From Anaerostipes sp. (GTDB lineage Bacteria; Bacillota; Clostridia; Lachnospirales; Lachnospiraceae): DNA of 38,792 nucleotides. This document shows, piece by piece, positions 8,670-15,496 of this stretch. The DNA is taken from assembly GCA_028697725.1 (NCBI GenBank), contig JAQVEG010000026.1, positions 1 to 38,792 of the forward strand, read 5' to 3'. A program made the position numbers and the translations under genes. The notes under the pieces were generated by a model. That model worked only from the letters and a program-made list of their open reading frames with translations. It was not told the DNA's origin and did not search any database. How positions within the stretch are numbered: the first letter of the stretch is position 1; the number at the start of each line of letters is the position of its first letter.

Positions 8670-9315
8670 ATGAAAGATAACATAATTCAAATAAGAAATA
8701 GTACAACAGATTTCCTTGTCTTTACAAAACAATCAGGAGAAGAAGGAATAGAAGTGCGAGTGCATGATGAAAATGTCTGGCTTACACAGAAATCTATGAC
8801 GCAGCTGTTTGATTGTTCTACGGATAACATTGGTCTTCATTTGAAAAACATTTTTAAAGAAGGAGAACTTGATAAAGAAGCAGTTACCGAGAAATCCTCG
8901 GCAACTGCTTCTGATGGAAAAATATCCAACAATGTTCTATAATCTGGATGCTATAATTTCGGTAGGATATAGAGTGAATTCCGTTCGAGCAACGCAGTTT
9001 AGACAATGGGCCACTAAGGTTTTAAAGACGTTTACCATTCAGGGATATGTTCTTGATAAAAAAAGATTAGAGAATGGACAGATTTTTGATGAGGAATATT
9101 TTGAGCACTTGCTTGATGAAATTAGAGAAATACGAGCAAGTGAGAGAAAATTCTATCAAAAGATTACGGATATCTATATGACAGCAGTTGATTATTCATT
9201 GGATGCATTCGTGACCAAGGATTTTTTTGCGAAAGTTCAGAATAAATTACACTATGCAATCCATAAACATACAGCAGCAGAAGTCATTATGGAAAGAACA
9301 GAATCATTACAGTAC
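8670..9315 (+). pseudogene. RhuM-family protein, frameshifted and truncated
   Basis: The first frame (8670-8942) encodes the RhuM N-terminus, including ENVWLTQKSMTQLFDCSTDNI and LKNIFKEGELD. It breaks at a run of five A near 8919-8924. The family then continues in the next frame with FYNLDAIISVGYRVNSVRATQFRQWA and ends around KLHYAIHKHTAAEVI near 9290. About 80 residues of the normal C-terminus are missing and replaced by KilA-N sequence. RhuM was first noted in Salmonella pathogenicity island 3; the family is widespread near mobile elements and its function is poorly known. Two lesions make a working product unlikely unless frameshifting occurs. Confidence 0.82.
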
Positions 9316-9674
9316 AAGATATTCCGATTACAGTTGCAAATGCAGATATTGATGAGTACATATGTATTACTGATATAGCAGCTGCAAAAGGAGGAAATTC
9401 TAGGTCGGCCGATGTTGTGAAGAATTGGCTAAGAAATCGTTTGACACTGGAGTTTTTGGGAACATGGGAACAAATTTATAATCCGGATTTTAAAGTGGTC
9501 GAATTCGACCACTTTAAAAGTGAGGCAGGTTTACATACTTTTGTGTTAAGTGTATCCGAGTGGATAGAAAAGACCAATGCAAAAGGTATCTATGTAAAGA
9601 GAGGTCGTTATGGAGGAACATTTGCACATAAAGATATTACATTAGGTTCATTTGTGGTAAAATATAATCACTAA
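9294..9674 (+). pseudogene. KilA-N domain protein, 5' and 3' truncated remnant
   Basis: From about 9294 the frame that includes 9417-9674 reads GKNRIITVQDIPITV, then YICITDIAAAKGGN, KNWLRNRLTLEFLGTWEQIY, the FKVVEFDHFK block, LHTFVLSVSEWIEKT and GRYGGTFAHKDI. This is the KilA-N DNA-binding domain of phage and prophage proteins. The start codon frame is lost at the RhuM junction (ATGGAAAG where ATGGGAAAG would keep frame). The protein stops 11 residues after AHKDI, where homologues continue through an AFEFAS...FKLYLIKE region. It is probably not expressed as an independent protein. Confidence 0.8.
9488..9519. repeat. Perfect 32-bp palindrome inside the KilA-N remnant
   Basis: The half site TTTTAAAGTGGTCGAA (9488-9503) is followed without spacer by its exact reverse complement (9504-9519). 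Every one of the 16 pairs matches. It codes for FKVVEFDHFK on the plus strand and, being a palindrome, the same ten residues on the minus strand. Confidence 0.97.
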
Positions 9675-9696
9675 ATAATTTGAAAGAGGAAGAGTG

Positions 9697-10620
9697 ATGA
9701 TTTATAACAATGTACTAGAAGCCGTAGGGCATACACCTATGATTCGCTTAAATCATATGACAGAGGACAACAGTGCCCAAATTCTTGTGAAGTTTGAGGC
9801 TGTGAATATAGGCGGTTCTATTAAAACCAGGACAGCATTAGGTATGATTGAAGCTGCGATAAAACAAGGAAAGATTCATAAGGATACAATTATAGTAGAA
9901 CCAACCAGTGGGAATCAAGGAATTGGGTTGGCTTTGATTGGTGCAGTCAAAGGATATGAAACTAGAATCATTATGCCAGATTCAGTAAGTGAAGAAAGAA
10001 TGAAATTAGTGCAGCAGTACGGGGCAAAGGTTATACGGATTCATGATGATGGAGATATTGGAGAGTGTATTAAAAAATGTATGAAAACAGCACTGGATAT
10101 GCAAAAGAGCAATCCAAATATATTTGTTCCCCAGCAGTTTACTAATTCAGCGAATGTCAAAGCTCAGTATGAGGGGACTGCCAGAGAGATTTTAGAACAG
10201 GTGGATATTCCAATTGATGGATACTGTTCTGGAATTGGAACCGGAGGAACTATTACTGGTGTTGGGGAACGACTAAAGGAAGTCTATCCAGAGATTGAGA
10301 TTTGGGCTTTAGAGCCAGAGAATGCTGCTTTGTTTTCTGGAGGAGCCGTTGGAACACATATGCAGATGGGCATTGGCGATGGAGTGGTTCCTGATATTTT
10401 GGATCAAGAAATTTACAATCATATTGAGGTGATTACAGATAAAGAAGCCATTGATACAGCAAAGAAACTTGCAAGCAAAGAAGGTCTTATATGTGGAATT
10501 TCAGGAGGTACCAATGTGGCAGGAGCTATTAAGTTAGCAAAGAAACTTGGAAAGGGTAAGACAGTAGTTACAATCCTTCCTGACACTGGAGAAAGATATT
10601 TTAGTACGCCGTTATTTTAA
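9697..10620 (+). CDS. cysK: Cysteine synthase-like PLP enzyme (fold type II)
   Basis: Members of this family make cysteine from O-acetylserine and sulfide, or carry out related beta-replacement reactions. The 307-residue product has the PLP-binding lysine K43 (GGSIKTR), the substrate loop TSGNQG at 71-75 (T70-G75), the phosphate-binding GTGGTITG near 175-182 and the C-terminal LPDTGERYFS. Two signature positions differ from classical CysK: Gln in place of Thr in TSGNTG, and KTRTA in place of KDRIA. It may therefore be a diverged branch with another acceptor. ATG 9697 is preferred over GTG 9694 because of spacing to the AGAGGA site. A TATAAT at 9663-9668, just past the KilA-N remnant, may be its -10. 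Confidence 0.85.
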   Translation: MIYNNVLEAVGHTPMIRLNHMTEDNSAQILVKFEAVNIGGSIKTRTALGMIEAAIKQGKIHKDTIIVEPTSGNQGIGLALIGAVKGYETRIIMPDSVSEERMKLVQQYGAKVIRIHDDGDIGECIKKCMKTALDMQKSNPNIFVPQQFTNSANVKAQYEGTAREILEQVDIPIDGYCSGIGTGGTITGVGERLKEVYPEIEIWALEPENAALFSGGAVGTHMQMGIGDGVVPDILDQEIYNHIEVITDKEAIDTAKKLASKEGLICGISGGTNVAGAIKLAKKLGKGKTVVTILPDTGERYFSTPLF

Positions 10621-10640
10621 GTATCGGCTACTGTAGTTGC

Positions 10641-10669
10641 TAGATTTATGCTTGAATCTATGATATACT
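10641..10669 (+). promoter_or_regulatory. Predicted promoter of the ABC-F leader transcript
   Basis: TATACT at 10664-10669 is preceded by TGA (extended -10), with a weak -35 TAGATT at 10641-10646. An inverted repeat TAGATT/AATCTA (10641-10646 and 10655-10660) spans the -35 side. Transcription from here would begin near 10676 and give a leader of about 255 bases. Confidence 0.5.
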
Positions 10670-10704
10670 GGCCTTAAATTAAAAAGAAAGGTGGCTCAGT
10701 AAAT

Positions 10705-10719
10705 ATGAGAATCAAATAA
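10705..10719 (+). CDS. Four-codon leader peptide MRIK upstream of the ABC-F gene
   Basis: ATG AGA ATC AAA TAA is preceded by AAAGGTGG (10687-10694), a good ribosome site ten bases upstream. The peptide Met-Arg-Ile-Lys fits the [R/K]-x-[R/K] pattern known from macrolide-dependent ribosome arrest, for which MRLR is a documented minimal arrest peptide. The ribosome site and start codon can be sequestered: GGTGG (10690-10694) pairs with CCACC (10825-10829), and ATGAGAAT (10705-10712) pairs with ATTCTCAT (10805-10812). Function as an antibiotic sensor is inferred from motif, position and RNA architecture. Confidence 0.75.
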   Translation: MRIK

Positions 10720-10894
10720 CTGAATTTTTTAGACAATGGAGATAGTTAATCTTATATGTATCATAAGATGTTATTTTGGTACCGTTGCGTTCAGTTGATA
10801 GTGTATTCTCATGTTTTAAGGAAACCACCATAGCACACAGTCTCTTTCTTTTTGGGACAGTGGGTTTATATGTGTTACTTTATTAAGTGATGAT

Positions 10895-10930
10895 AATCTC
10901 TTCTGAACGGAATGTTTAGGAGGGATTTTT
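10895..10930 (+). terminator. Attenuator terminator overlapping the ABC-F ribosome site
   Basis: AATCTCTTCTGAAC (10895-10908) pairs with 10914-10927 through loop GGAAT. That is 14 consecutive pairs counting three G-U pairs, followed by a T tract that runs into the TTG start codon at 10931. The 3' arm contains AGGAGGG (10918-10924), the ribosome site of the ABC-F gene, so the hairpin blocks both elongation and initiation. Confidence 0.82.
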
Positions 10931-12355
10931 TTGTTATTAACAGGGAATAAAATAAAAAAAGAATATGGATTACAACAAATTTTTAATATTAATCAGATTA
11001 GAATTGAAGATGGGGCAAGAATAGGTCTTATTGGAAGAAATGGAACAGGAAAAAGCACATTGCTTGGAGTTCTTAGTGGAAGGATACCACTGGATGATGG
11101 AACAATCAAGAGAAATGGAGAAGTTGCAGAAATCAGGCAGGATGCTGTGTTTGATGAAGAAGCAGATGGACAATTTGTTAGTAGGATGGGAGTAAAGAAA
11201 AGTGCAATAGAAAGTGGGGGAGAGAAGATGCGCCTTGCCATTGCATCAGCATTTTCAAAACATGCATCCATTCTTTTTGCCGATGAACCTACGACTAATC
11301 TGGATATGGAAGGAGTTCAGTTATTAGAACAAATGCTGACAGGATATAGTGGTGGAATTGTGCTAGTATCTCATGACCGGAATCTTTTAGATTCAGTTTG
11401 TAATGAAATTTGGGAACTAGAAGATGGGGAACTTCGTGTTTTTAATGGAAATTACTCTGCATGGATGGAACAAAAGGAGAGGGAGAGAGGATTTCAGCAA
11501 TTTGAATATGAGCAGTATCGAAAGGAAAAAAGGCGTCTTGAGAGGGCAGCATCCTCCATTGAAAAAGAGGCAAAATCCATGAAAAAACCACCAAGAAAGA
11601 TGGGAAGCAGCGAGTGGATGCTTTATAAAGGAATTGCAGCCCAGCAGCAAAAAAATGTTTCCAATAGAGGAAGTGCTGTAAAGAAACGTTTGTCACATTT
11701 AGAGAAAAAGGAAAGACCAGCAGAGCTGCCCAAAGTGTCCATGAGTGCAATGAATACGAAAAAAATAAAAGCAAAATTTGCTGGAAGAATTGATAATTTG
11801 ACCATACAATATGACCACAATATCATTGTGGATTCTGTGAGCCTGAGAATTGAGGCGGGCAAAAAGACATTTCTTGTAGGAAAAAATGGAACAGGAAAAA
11901 GCTCTATTTTGCAGGCGTTGATGGAAGGAAGACCAGAAATATCTGTAACAAAGGATGCTAACATCGCTTATTTTTCTCAAGATTTAATGGAACTTAAAGA
12001 AGATAAGACCGTTTTGGAAAATGTACGATACGATGCAGTAGAGCCAGAGTCTGTCTGTAGGTCAGTCCTTGCTAATCTATATGTACAAAAGGAAGATTTA
12101 AAGAAAAAAGCTGGAGTATTATCAGGAGGAGAGCGGGTTAAAATTGCACTGGCTAAGGTATTGGTGTCTGGAGCAAATTTCTTTATTTTAGACGAGCCAA
12201 CAAACCATATGGATGTATATACAATGGAAGGATTAGAAAAAATGCTGGGAGAGTTTGCGGGAACACTACTAGTAGTTACCCATGACCGACGGTTAGTAGA
12301 GAAACTTGCAGATTGTGTGTACGAGATAGAAGATAAGCAGTGTATCAAAAGATAG
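10931..12355 (+). CDS. ABC-F ATPase, probable antibiotic-resistance (ARE) ribosome protection protein
   Basis: ABC-F proteins have two fused ATPase domains and no membrane part. ARE members bind the ribosomal E site and displace macrolides, lincosamides, streptogramins or pleuromutilins from the tunnel region. In this 474-residue protein the first domain has Walker A at 35-43 (GRNGTGKST), a shortened helical region, signature SGGEK at 95-99 (Glu where Leu is usual) and Walker B D118-E119. The interdomain linker (about 180-265) is long, charged and helical. The second domain has Walker A at 317-325, LSGGER at 397-402 and D421-E422. There is no C-terminal extension. The TTG start has an AGGAGGG site six bases upstream. 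The inducible leader supports a resistance role; spectrum is not predictable. Confidence 0.87.
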   Translation: MLLTGNKIKKEYGLQQIFNINQIRIEDGARIGLIGRNGTGKSTLLGVLSGRIPLDDGTIKRNGEVAEIRQDAVFDEEADGQFVSRMGVKKSAIESGGEKMRLAIASAFSKHASILFADEPTTNLDMEGVQLLEQMLTGYSGGIVLVSHDRNLLDSVCNEIWELEDGELRVFNGNYSAWMEQKERERGFQQFEYEQYRKEKRRLERAASSIEKEAKSMKKPPRKMGSSEWMLYKGIAAQQQKNVSNRGSAVKKRLSHLEKKERPAELPKVSMSAMNTKKIKAKFAGRIDNLTIQYDHNIIVDSVSLRIEAGKKTFLVGKNGTGKSSILQALMEGRPEISVTKDANIAYFSQDLMELKEDKTVLENVRYDAVEPESVCRSVLANLYVQKEDLKKKAGVLSGGERVKIALAKVLVSGANFFILDEPTNHMDVYTMEGLEKMLGEFAGTLLVVTHDRRLVEKLADCVYEIEDKQCIKR

Positions 12356-12363
12356 AAAAAAGA

Positions 12364-12392
12364 TTGTATTTGAAAAAAAGTTATGCTATACT
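12364..12392 (+). promoter_or_regulatory. Predicted promoter of the ROK-PHP operon
   Basis: TTGTAT (12364-12369) and TATACT (12387-12392) are 17 bases apart, with TGC before the -10. It starts nine bases after the ABC-F stop codon, so the ROK gene has its own promoter. Confidence 0.65.
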
Positions 12393-12393
12393 A

Positions 12394-12416
12394 CTTTCAA
12401 CGAAGGTCGTTGAAAG
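12394..12416. promoter_or_regulatory. Operator-like perfect palindrome at the ROK promoter
   Basis: Arms CTTTCAACGA (12394-12403) and TCGTTGAAAG (12407-12416) are exact reverse complements separated by AGG. The site begins just after the -10 box and covers the predicted transcription start, an ideal place for repression. The adjacent ROK regulator is the obvious candidate to bind it. Confidence 0.7.
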
Positions 12417-12432
12417 CGGAAAGGAAAGGGAT

Positions 12433-13422
12433 ATGGCATATAAGAATGACAATTTAAAGAAGCTGCATATACAAAAAATTAAAGATTGTTTTTATAGAGA
12501 AAGTATCTGGGATAAGAATTGTTTGTCAGAAGAGACAGGAATATCAAAGACCACCTGTACTACGATTTTAAAAGAATTAGAAGAAGCAGAATTTATTTTT
12601 CAAGTTCAGGATGGGGAATCTACAGGAGGAAGACCGAGAAAAAGATATCAACTAAATAAAGATAATAGCCACAGTTGTCTGATTCTCTTCACTGTAGGTA
12701 AGTACCGAAAGATTGAGATTCAACTGCGAGACTTGTATGGGCAGGTCTTATATAGGGAGGTTTGTAAGTTTTCAAAGTTTTCCATGAAAGATTTATCTGA
12801 GATGTTAAATAAAGTATTTGAAAGAGACAAGAAGATTGCTGTAATTGCATTGAGTATTCCAGGGGTTGTTGACGAACGAGATAAGATAGTTTCTTGCGAT
12901 ATCAAGGAGTTGGAACATCAAAATATTAAATTATTGTTAGAAACTTTATATCAAGTAGATGTTGTTATTGAAAATGATGTGAATCTTGCGGTTGTGGGAT
13001 ACCACAAGGGAGAAGAAAGTGCAGCGTTTCTTTATCAGCCGTCAGTGATGTACAGTGGATGTGGAATTATGCTTCAAGGGAAGTTATATCGAGGGAGTAC
13101 GTTGTTTGCAGGAGAATTAGGATATCTAAAGCACTGCGCGGGAAAAGAACCAAAAACAAAGAAAGATGCAATAGACGTGATATTAGAGCAAGTTTCTGCG
13201 TTAATTTGTGTCTTAAATCCAGAAAGAATCTGCATATGTTCAAGCTTTTCCATTTTACAAGAAGAGATTTGTTTGGAACTTGCACAGTGGATTCTGCCAG
13301 AACATATTCCAGAGATTGAAGTGATAGATGAAATGGAACCATTTATTTTCCAAGGGTTGATGGAAGCAACCATTGATGTTCAAAGAGAACACGTCACAAT
13401 AAAAGAAGTAAGGAAGGTATAA
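12433..13422 (+). CDS. ROK-family transcriptional regulator
   Basis: The 329-residue protein has an N-terminal winged helix (about residues 25-75; LSEETGISKTTCTTILKELEE, with the wing motif GGRPRKRYQLN) and a C-terminal ROK sugar-kinase-like domain. Visible ROK elements are IALSIPGVVD, IENDVNLAVVGYHKG and GELGYLKH. The usual zinc-binding cysteine cluster after GEIGH is absent, as is normal GXGXG clarity, so it is a regulator rather than a glucokinase. ATG 12433 has AAGG eight bases upstream; an upstream in-frame ATG at 12340 lies before the promoter. The PHP gene follows after two bases. Its effector, likely a sugar or sugar phosphate, is unknown. Confidence 0.88.
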   Translation: MAYKNDNLKKLHIQKIKDCFYRESIWDKNCLSEETGISKTTCTTILKELEEAEFIFQVQDGESTGGRPRKRYQLNKDNSHSCLILFTVGKYRKIEIQLRDLYGQVLYREVCKFSKFSMKDLSEMLNKVFERDKKIAVIALSIPGVVDERDKIVSCDIKELEHQNIKLLLETLYQVDVVIENDVNLAVVGYHKGEESAAFLYQPSVMYSGCGIMLQGKLYRGSTLFAGELGYLKHCAGKEPKTKKDAIDVILEQVSALICVLNPERICICSSFSILQEEICLELAQWILPEHIPEIEVIDEMEPFIFQGLMEATIDVQREHVTIKEVRKV

Positions 13423-13424
13423 GA

Positions 13425-14321
13425 ATGAAGAATTATATTGATTTACATATGCATAGCAAATATAGTGATGATGGAGAATTTACACCGTCAAAGTTAGTTG
13501 AAATGTGTAAAGAACAAGGTGTTAAGATTATGGCAATTGCTGACCACAATCTGCTTTGTGCCAATGAAGAAGGGAAAAAAAGGGCAGAGGAACTTGGAAT
13601 CAAATATATTCCAGCCATAGAAATTGACTGTAGTTTCAAAGAAGTGAACCTACATGTTCTTGGATATGGAATCCCGTTAGACGACCCATATTTAAAGGAA
13701 TTGGGAAATAACATTTTTCAGCAGGAGATTCGATTATCCAGTGAGAAAATCAAATTGACCAAAGAATTAGGATTTGATATTAGCAAAGAAGAATTAGATC
13801 AGCTTTCTGATAACGGTGTTTACACAGGAGAGATGATTGGTGAGGTGTTACTTGGAAAGGAAGAATATAAGAATCATCCACTTTTAATGCCATATCGCAA
13901 AGGAAATAAACGTGCCGATAATCCTTATGTGAATTTTTACTGGGATTACTATTCTCAAGGGAAACCATGCTATACTAAAGTTTTGTTTCCAGATTACAAA
14001 GAAGTGGTAAAAAGAATTCATCAAGGTGGAGGGAAGGCAGTATTGGCACATCCAGGTGCTAACTTAGAAGGACAGTTTGAGGTATTTGACGATATGATGA
14101 AAGAAGAACCTTTAGATGGAGTAGAGGCATTTAGCAATTATCATGACAAAAAGACAATGGAATACTTCTATAATAAGGGAAAAGAATATAAGATTATGAC
14201 AACTTGCGGCAGCGATTTCCATGGGAAGACAAAACCAGCCATACAATTAGGCGATGCAAAATGTCCATATGATCAGGAGTTTATCGAAAATATGTTGACG
14301 GAAAATGGATTATTAGAATAG
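13425..14321 (+). CDS. PHP-domain phosphoesterase (TrpH/YciV-like)
   Basis: PHP proteins are metal-dependent phosphoesterases; relatives of this form hydrolyse 3',5'-nucleotides or the 5' ends of short RNAs. The 298-residue product has the first PHP motif DLHMHSKYSDDGE (residues 4-16), the second motif IADHN (39-43), EIDC, the histidine motif LAHPG near 205-209 and the final GSDFHGKTKP near 265. The gene is separated from the ROK gene by two bases, with AAGGAAGG as ribosome site, so they form one operon, and a terminator at 14327 closes it. Pairing with a sugar-type regulator is unusual for an RNA-processing role, so the substrate is open. Confidence 0.88.
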   Translation: MKNYIDLHMHSKYSDDGEFTPSKLVEMCKEQGVKIMAIADHNLLCANEEGKKRAEELGIKYIPAIEIDCSFKEVNLHVLGYGIPLDDPYLKELGNNIFQQEIRLSSEKIKLTKELGFDISKEELDQLSDNGVYTGEMIGEVLLGKEEYKNHPLLMPYRKGNKRADNPYVNFYWDYYSQGKPCYTKVLFPDYKEVVKRIHQGGGKAVLAHPGANLEGQFEVFDDMMKEEPLDGVEAFSNYHDKKTMEYFYNKGKEYKIMTTCGSDFHGKTKPAIQLGDAKCPYDQEFIENMLTENGLLE

Positions 14322-14326
14322 AAAAT

Positions 14327-14360
14327 GAAACTCCATGAAGCATGGAGAGTTTCTTGATTT
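14327..14360 (+). terminator. Terminator of the ROK-PHP operon
   Basis: GAAACTCCATG (14327-14337) pairs with 14341-14353 across an AAG loop with a two-base bulge, followed by TTGATTTT. The pta promoter overlaps its 3' side. Confidence 0.7.
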
Positions 14361-14371
14361 TGTGCTATACT
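14343..14371 (+). promoter_or_regulatory. Predicted pta promoter
   Basis: TATACT (14366-14371) is preceded by TGC (extended -10), with TGGAGA at 14343-14348 as a weak -35 at 17-base spacing. It sits on top of the upstream terminator hairpin. Confidence 0.5.
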
Positions 14372-14407
14372 TTATTTAGTGAAAATAACACAAAAAGGGA
14401 GAAGAAC

Positions 14408-15391
14408 ATGTATGGATTTGGACGACTAATTAATATGTTAAAAGAGAACCCTAAAAAGATTGTATTTCCAGATGGCAAGGATCCGCGAATTCTTGGAGCA
14501 GCATCTAGACTGCTGGCAAATTATTTTTTGTCACCGATTCTTATTGGAGATGAAGCTGAAATTAAGGAAGCTGCCAGTGAAACAGGATTTAATATTCGAG
14601 GAGCCACAATTATTAAGCCATCAGAATATGACAGGTTTGACGAGATGGTGGATGTATTCTGTGAACTTCGTAAAGAAAAAGGAATGACACCTGAAGAAGC
14701 AAAGAGAAAACTACTTCAAGCCAATTATTTTGGAACTATGCTTGTAAAGATGGGTGTGGCAGATGCTTTGTTAGGAGGAGCCACTTATTCTACGGCAGAG
14801 ACGGTTCATCCAGCATTTGAAGTGATAAAAACAAAAGAAGGAAATAACATTGTATCTTCTTGCTTTATTCTTGTTCGACCATCAGCAACAGGGGATGACG
14901 AAGTGATTGCCATGGGTGACTGTGCAATCAACATTCGTCCAACAGAGGATGAATTGGTAGAAATTGCCATGGAAACAGCGGAATGTGCTAAATTCTTTGG
15001 AGTGGATCCTAAAGTAGCTTTTTTAAGTTACTCAACCCTTGGTTCAGGAAAGGGAGAAGATGCGGATAGAATGCGCAATGCAGCAAAGAAGGCAAAAGAA
15101 AAGAATCCTGAACTTCCAATTGAGGGAGAGTTACAGTTTGATGCAGCTGTGGTACCTCGCGTGGCAAAAGTTAAGTGTCCAGGTTCAACCATAGCAGGAC
15201 ACGCTAATACTTTTATATTCCCTGATGTAAATGCTGGAAATATAGGATATAAGATTGCACAGAGACTCGGAAATTTTGAAGCATATGGTCCCATTTTATT
15301 AGGGTTAAATGCTCCAATTAACGATTTGTCCAGAGGATGCAGTTCATCAGAAGTTTATTCTATGGCAATTATTACAGCAGCATTATCATAA
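14408..15391 (+). CDS. pta: Phosphate acetyltransferase
   Basis: Pta converts acetyl-CoA and phosphate to acetyl phosphate and CoA, the first step of acetate formation with ATP gain. The 327-residue product has the standard single-domain length. It contains KIVFPDGKDPRILGAA near the N-terminus, GGATYSTAETVHPA in the middle, and the C-terminal block GSTIAGHANTFIFPDVNAGN with YGPILLGLNAPINDLSRG. ATG 14408 follows GGGAG; upstream in-frame starts fall inside the promoter. Acetate kinase, usually next door, is not in the window, and the gene has its own promoter and stands apart from the CarD gene. Confidence 0.95.
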   Translation: MYGFGRLINMLKENPKKIVFPDGKDPRILGAASRLLANYFLSPILIGDEAEIKEAASETGFNIRGATIIKPSEYDRFDEMVDVFCELRKEKGMTPEEAKRKLLQANYFGTMLVKMGVADALLGGATYSTAETVHPAFEVIKTKEGNNIVSSCFILVRPSATGDDEVIAMGDCAINIRPTEDELVEIAMETAECAKFFGVDPKVAFLSYSTLGSGKGEDADRMRNAAKKAKEKNPELPIEGELQFDAAVVPRVAKVKCPGSTIAGHANTFIFPDVNAGNIGYKIAQRLGNFEAYGPILLGLNAPINDLSRGCSSSEVYSMAIITAALS

Positions 15392-15451
15392 CGGCAGAAT
15401 CATAATTGTATTAAATTCTGAAAATTCAAACACTTTACTCCTTTTTTGTGT

Positions 15452-15457
15452 TATAAT
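15452..15457 (+). promoter_or_regulatory. -10 box of the CarD-like gene promoter
   Basis: TATAAT preceded by TGT (extended -10), 40 bases upstream of ATG 15497. No good -35 is visible. Confidence 0.5.
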
Positions 15458-15496
15458 TGTGTGGAAGACTTTGAAAACAAAGAAAGGAGAATAAAT

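Larger units (their letters stand above)
10676..10930 (+). promoter_or_regulatory. Ribosome-mediated attenuator leader of the ABC-F gene
   Basis: The gene-free stretch 10621-10930 is a structured leader. Besides the pairings that cover the leader peptide, AACTGAA (10718-10724), which starts in the leader stop codon, pairs with TTCAGTT (10790-10796). A small hairpin ATCTTAT/ATAAGAT (10749-10769) lies inside that loop. The same TTCAG can instead pair with the terminator's 5' arm: CGTTCAG (10788-10794) with CTGAACG (10903-10909). A ribosome stalled on the leader would cover AACTGAA and favour the second pairing, which breaks the terminator at 10895-10930. A further imperfect hairpin joins 10836-10844 with 10854-10862. 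Confidence 0.75.

Noticed and set aside
8869-9378. An independent 169-codon gene starting within RhuM
   Set aside because: Its first ~20 residues are out of frame with the family, and the rest is the RhuM middle followed by out-of-frame KilA-N; it is the product of two frameshifts rather than a gene start.
11442-12348. Several minus-strand frames of 77-123 codons opposite the ABC-F gene
   Set aside because: They are shadows of a strongly coding plus-strand gene; Ser/Phe-rich products without start sites.
12340-12432. Upstream ATG 12340 as start of the ROK protein
   Set aside because: It would place the start codon before the promoter and operator and add 31 residues not seen in the family; ATG 12433 has a ribosome site.
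13059-13373. Frames on both strands inside the ROK gene
   Set aside because: Overlap the ROK domain coding region and have no independent signals.
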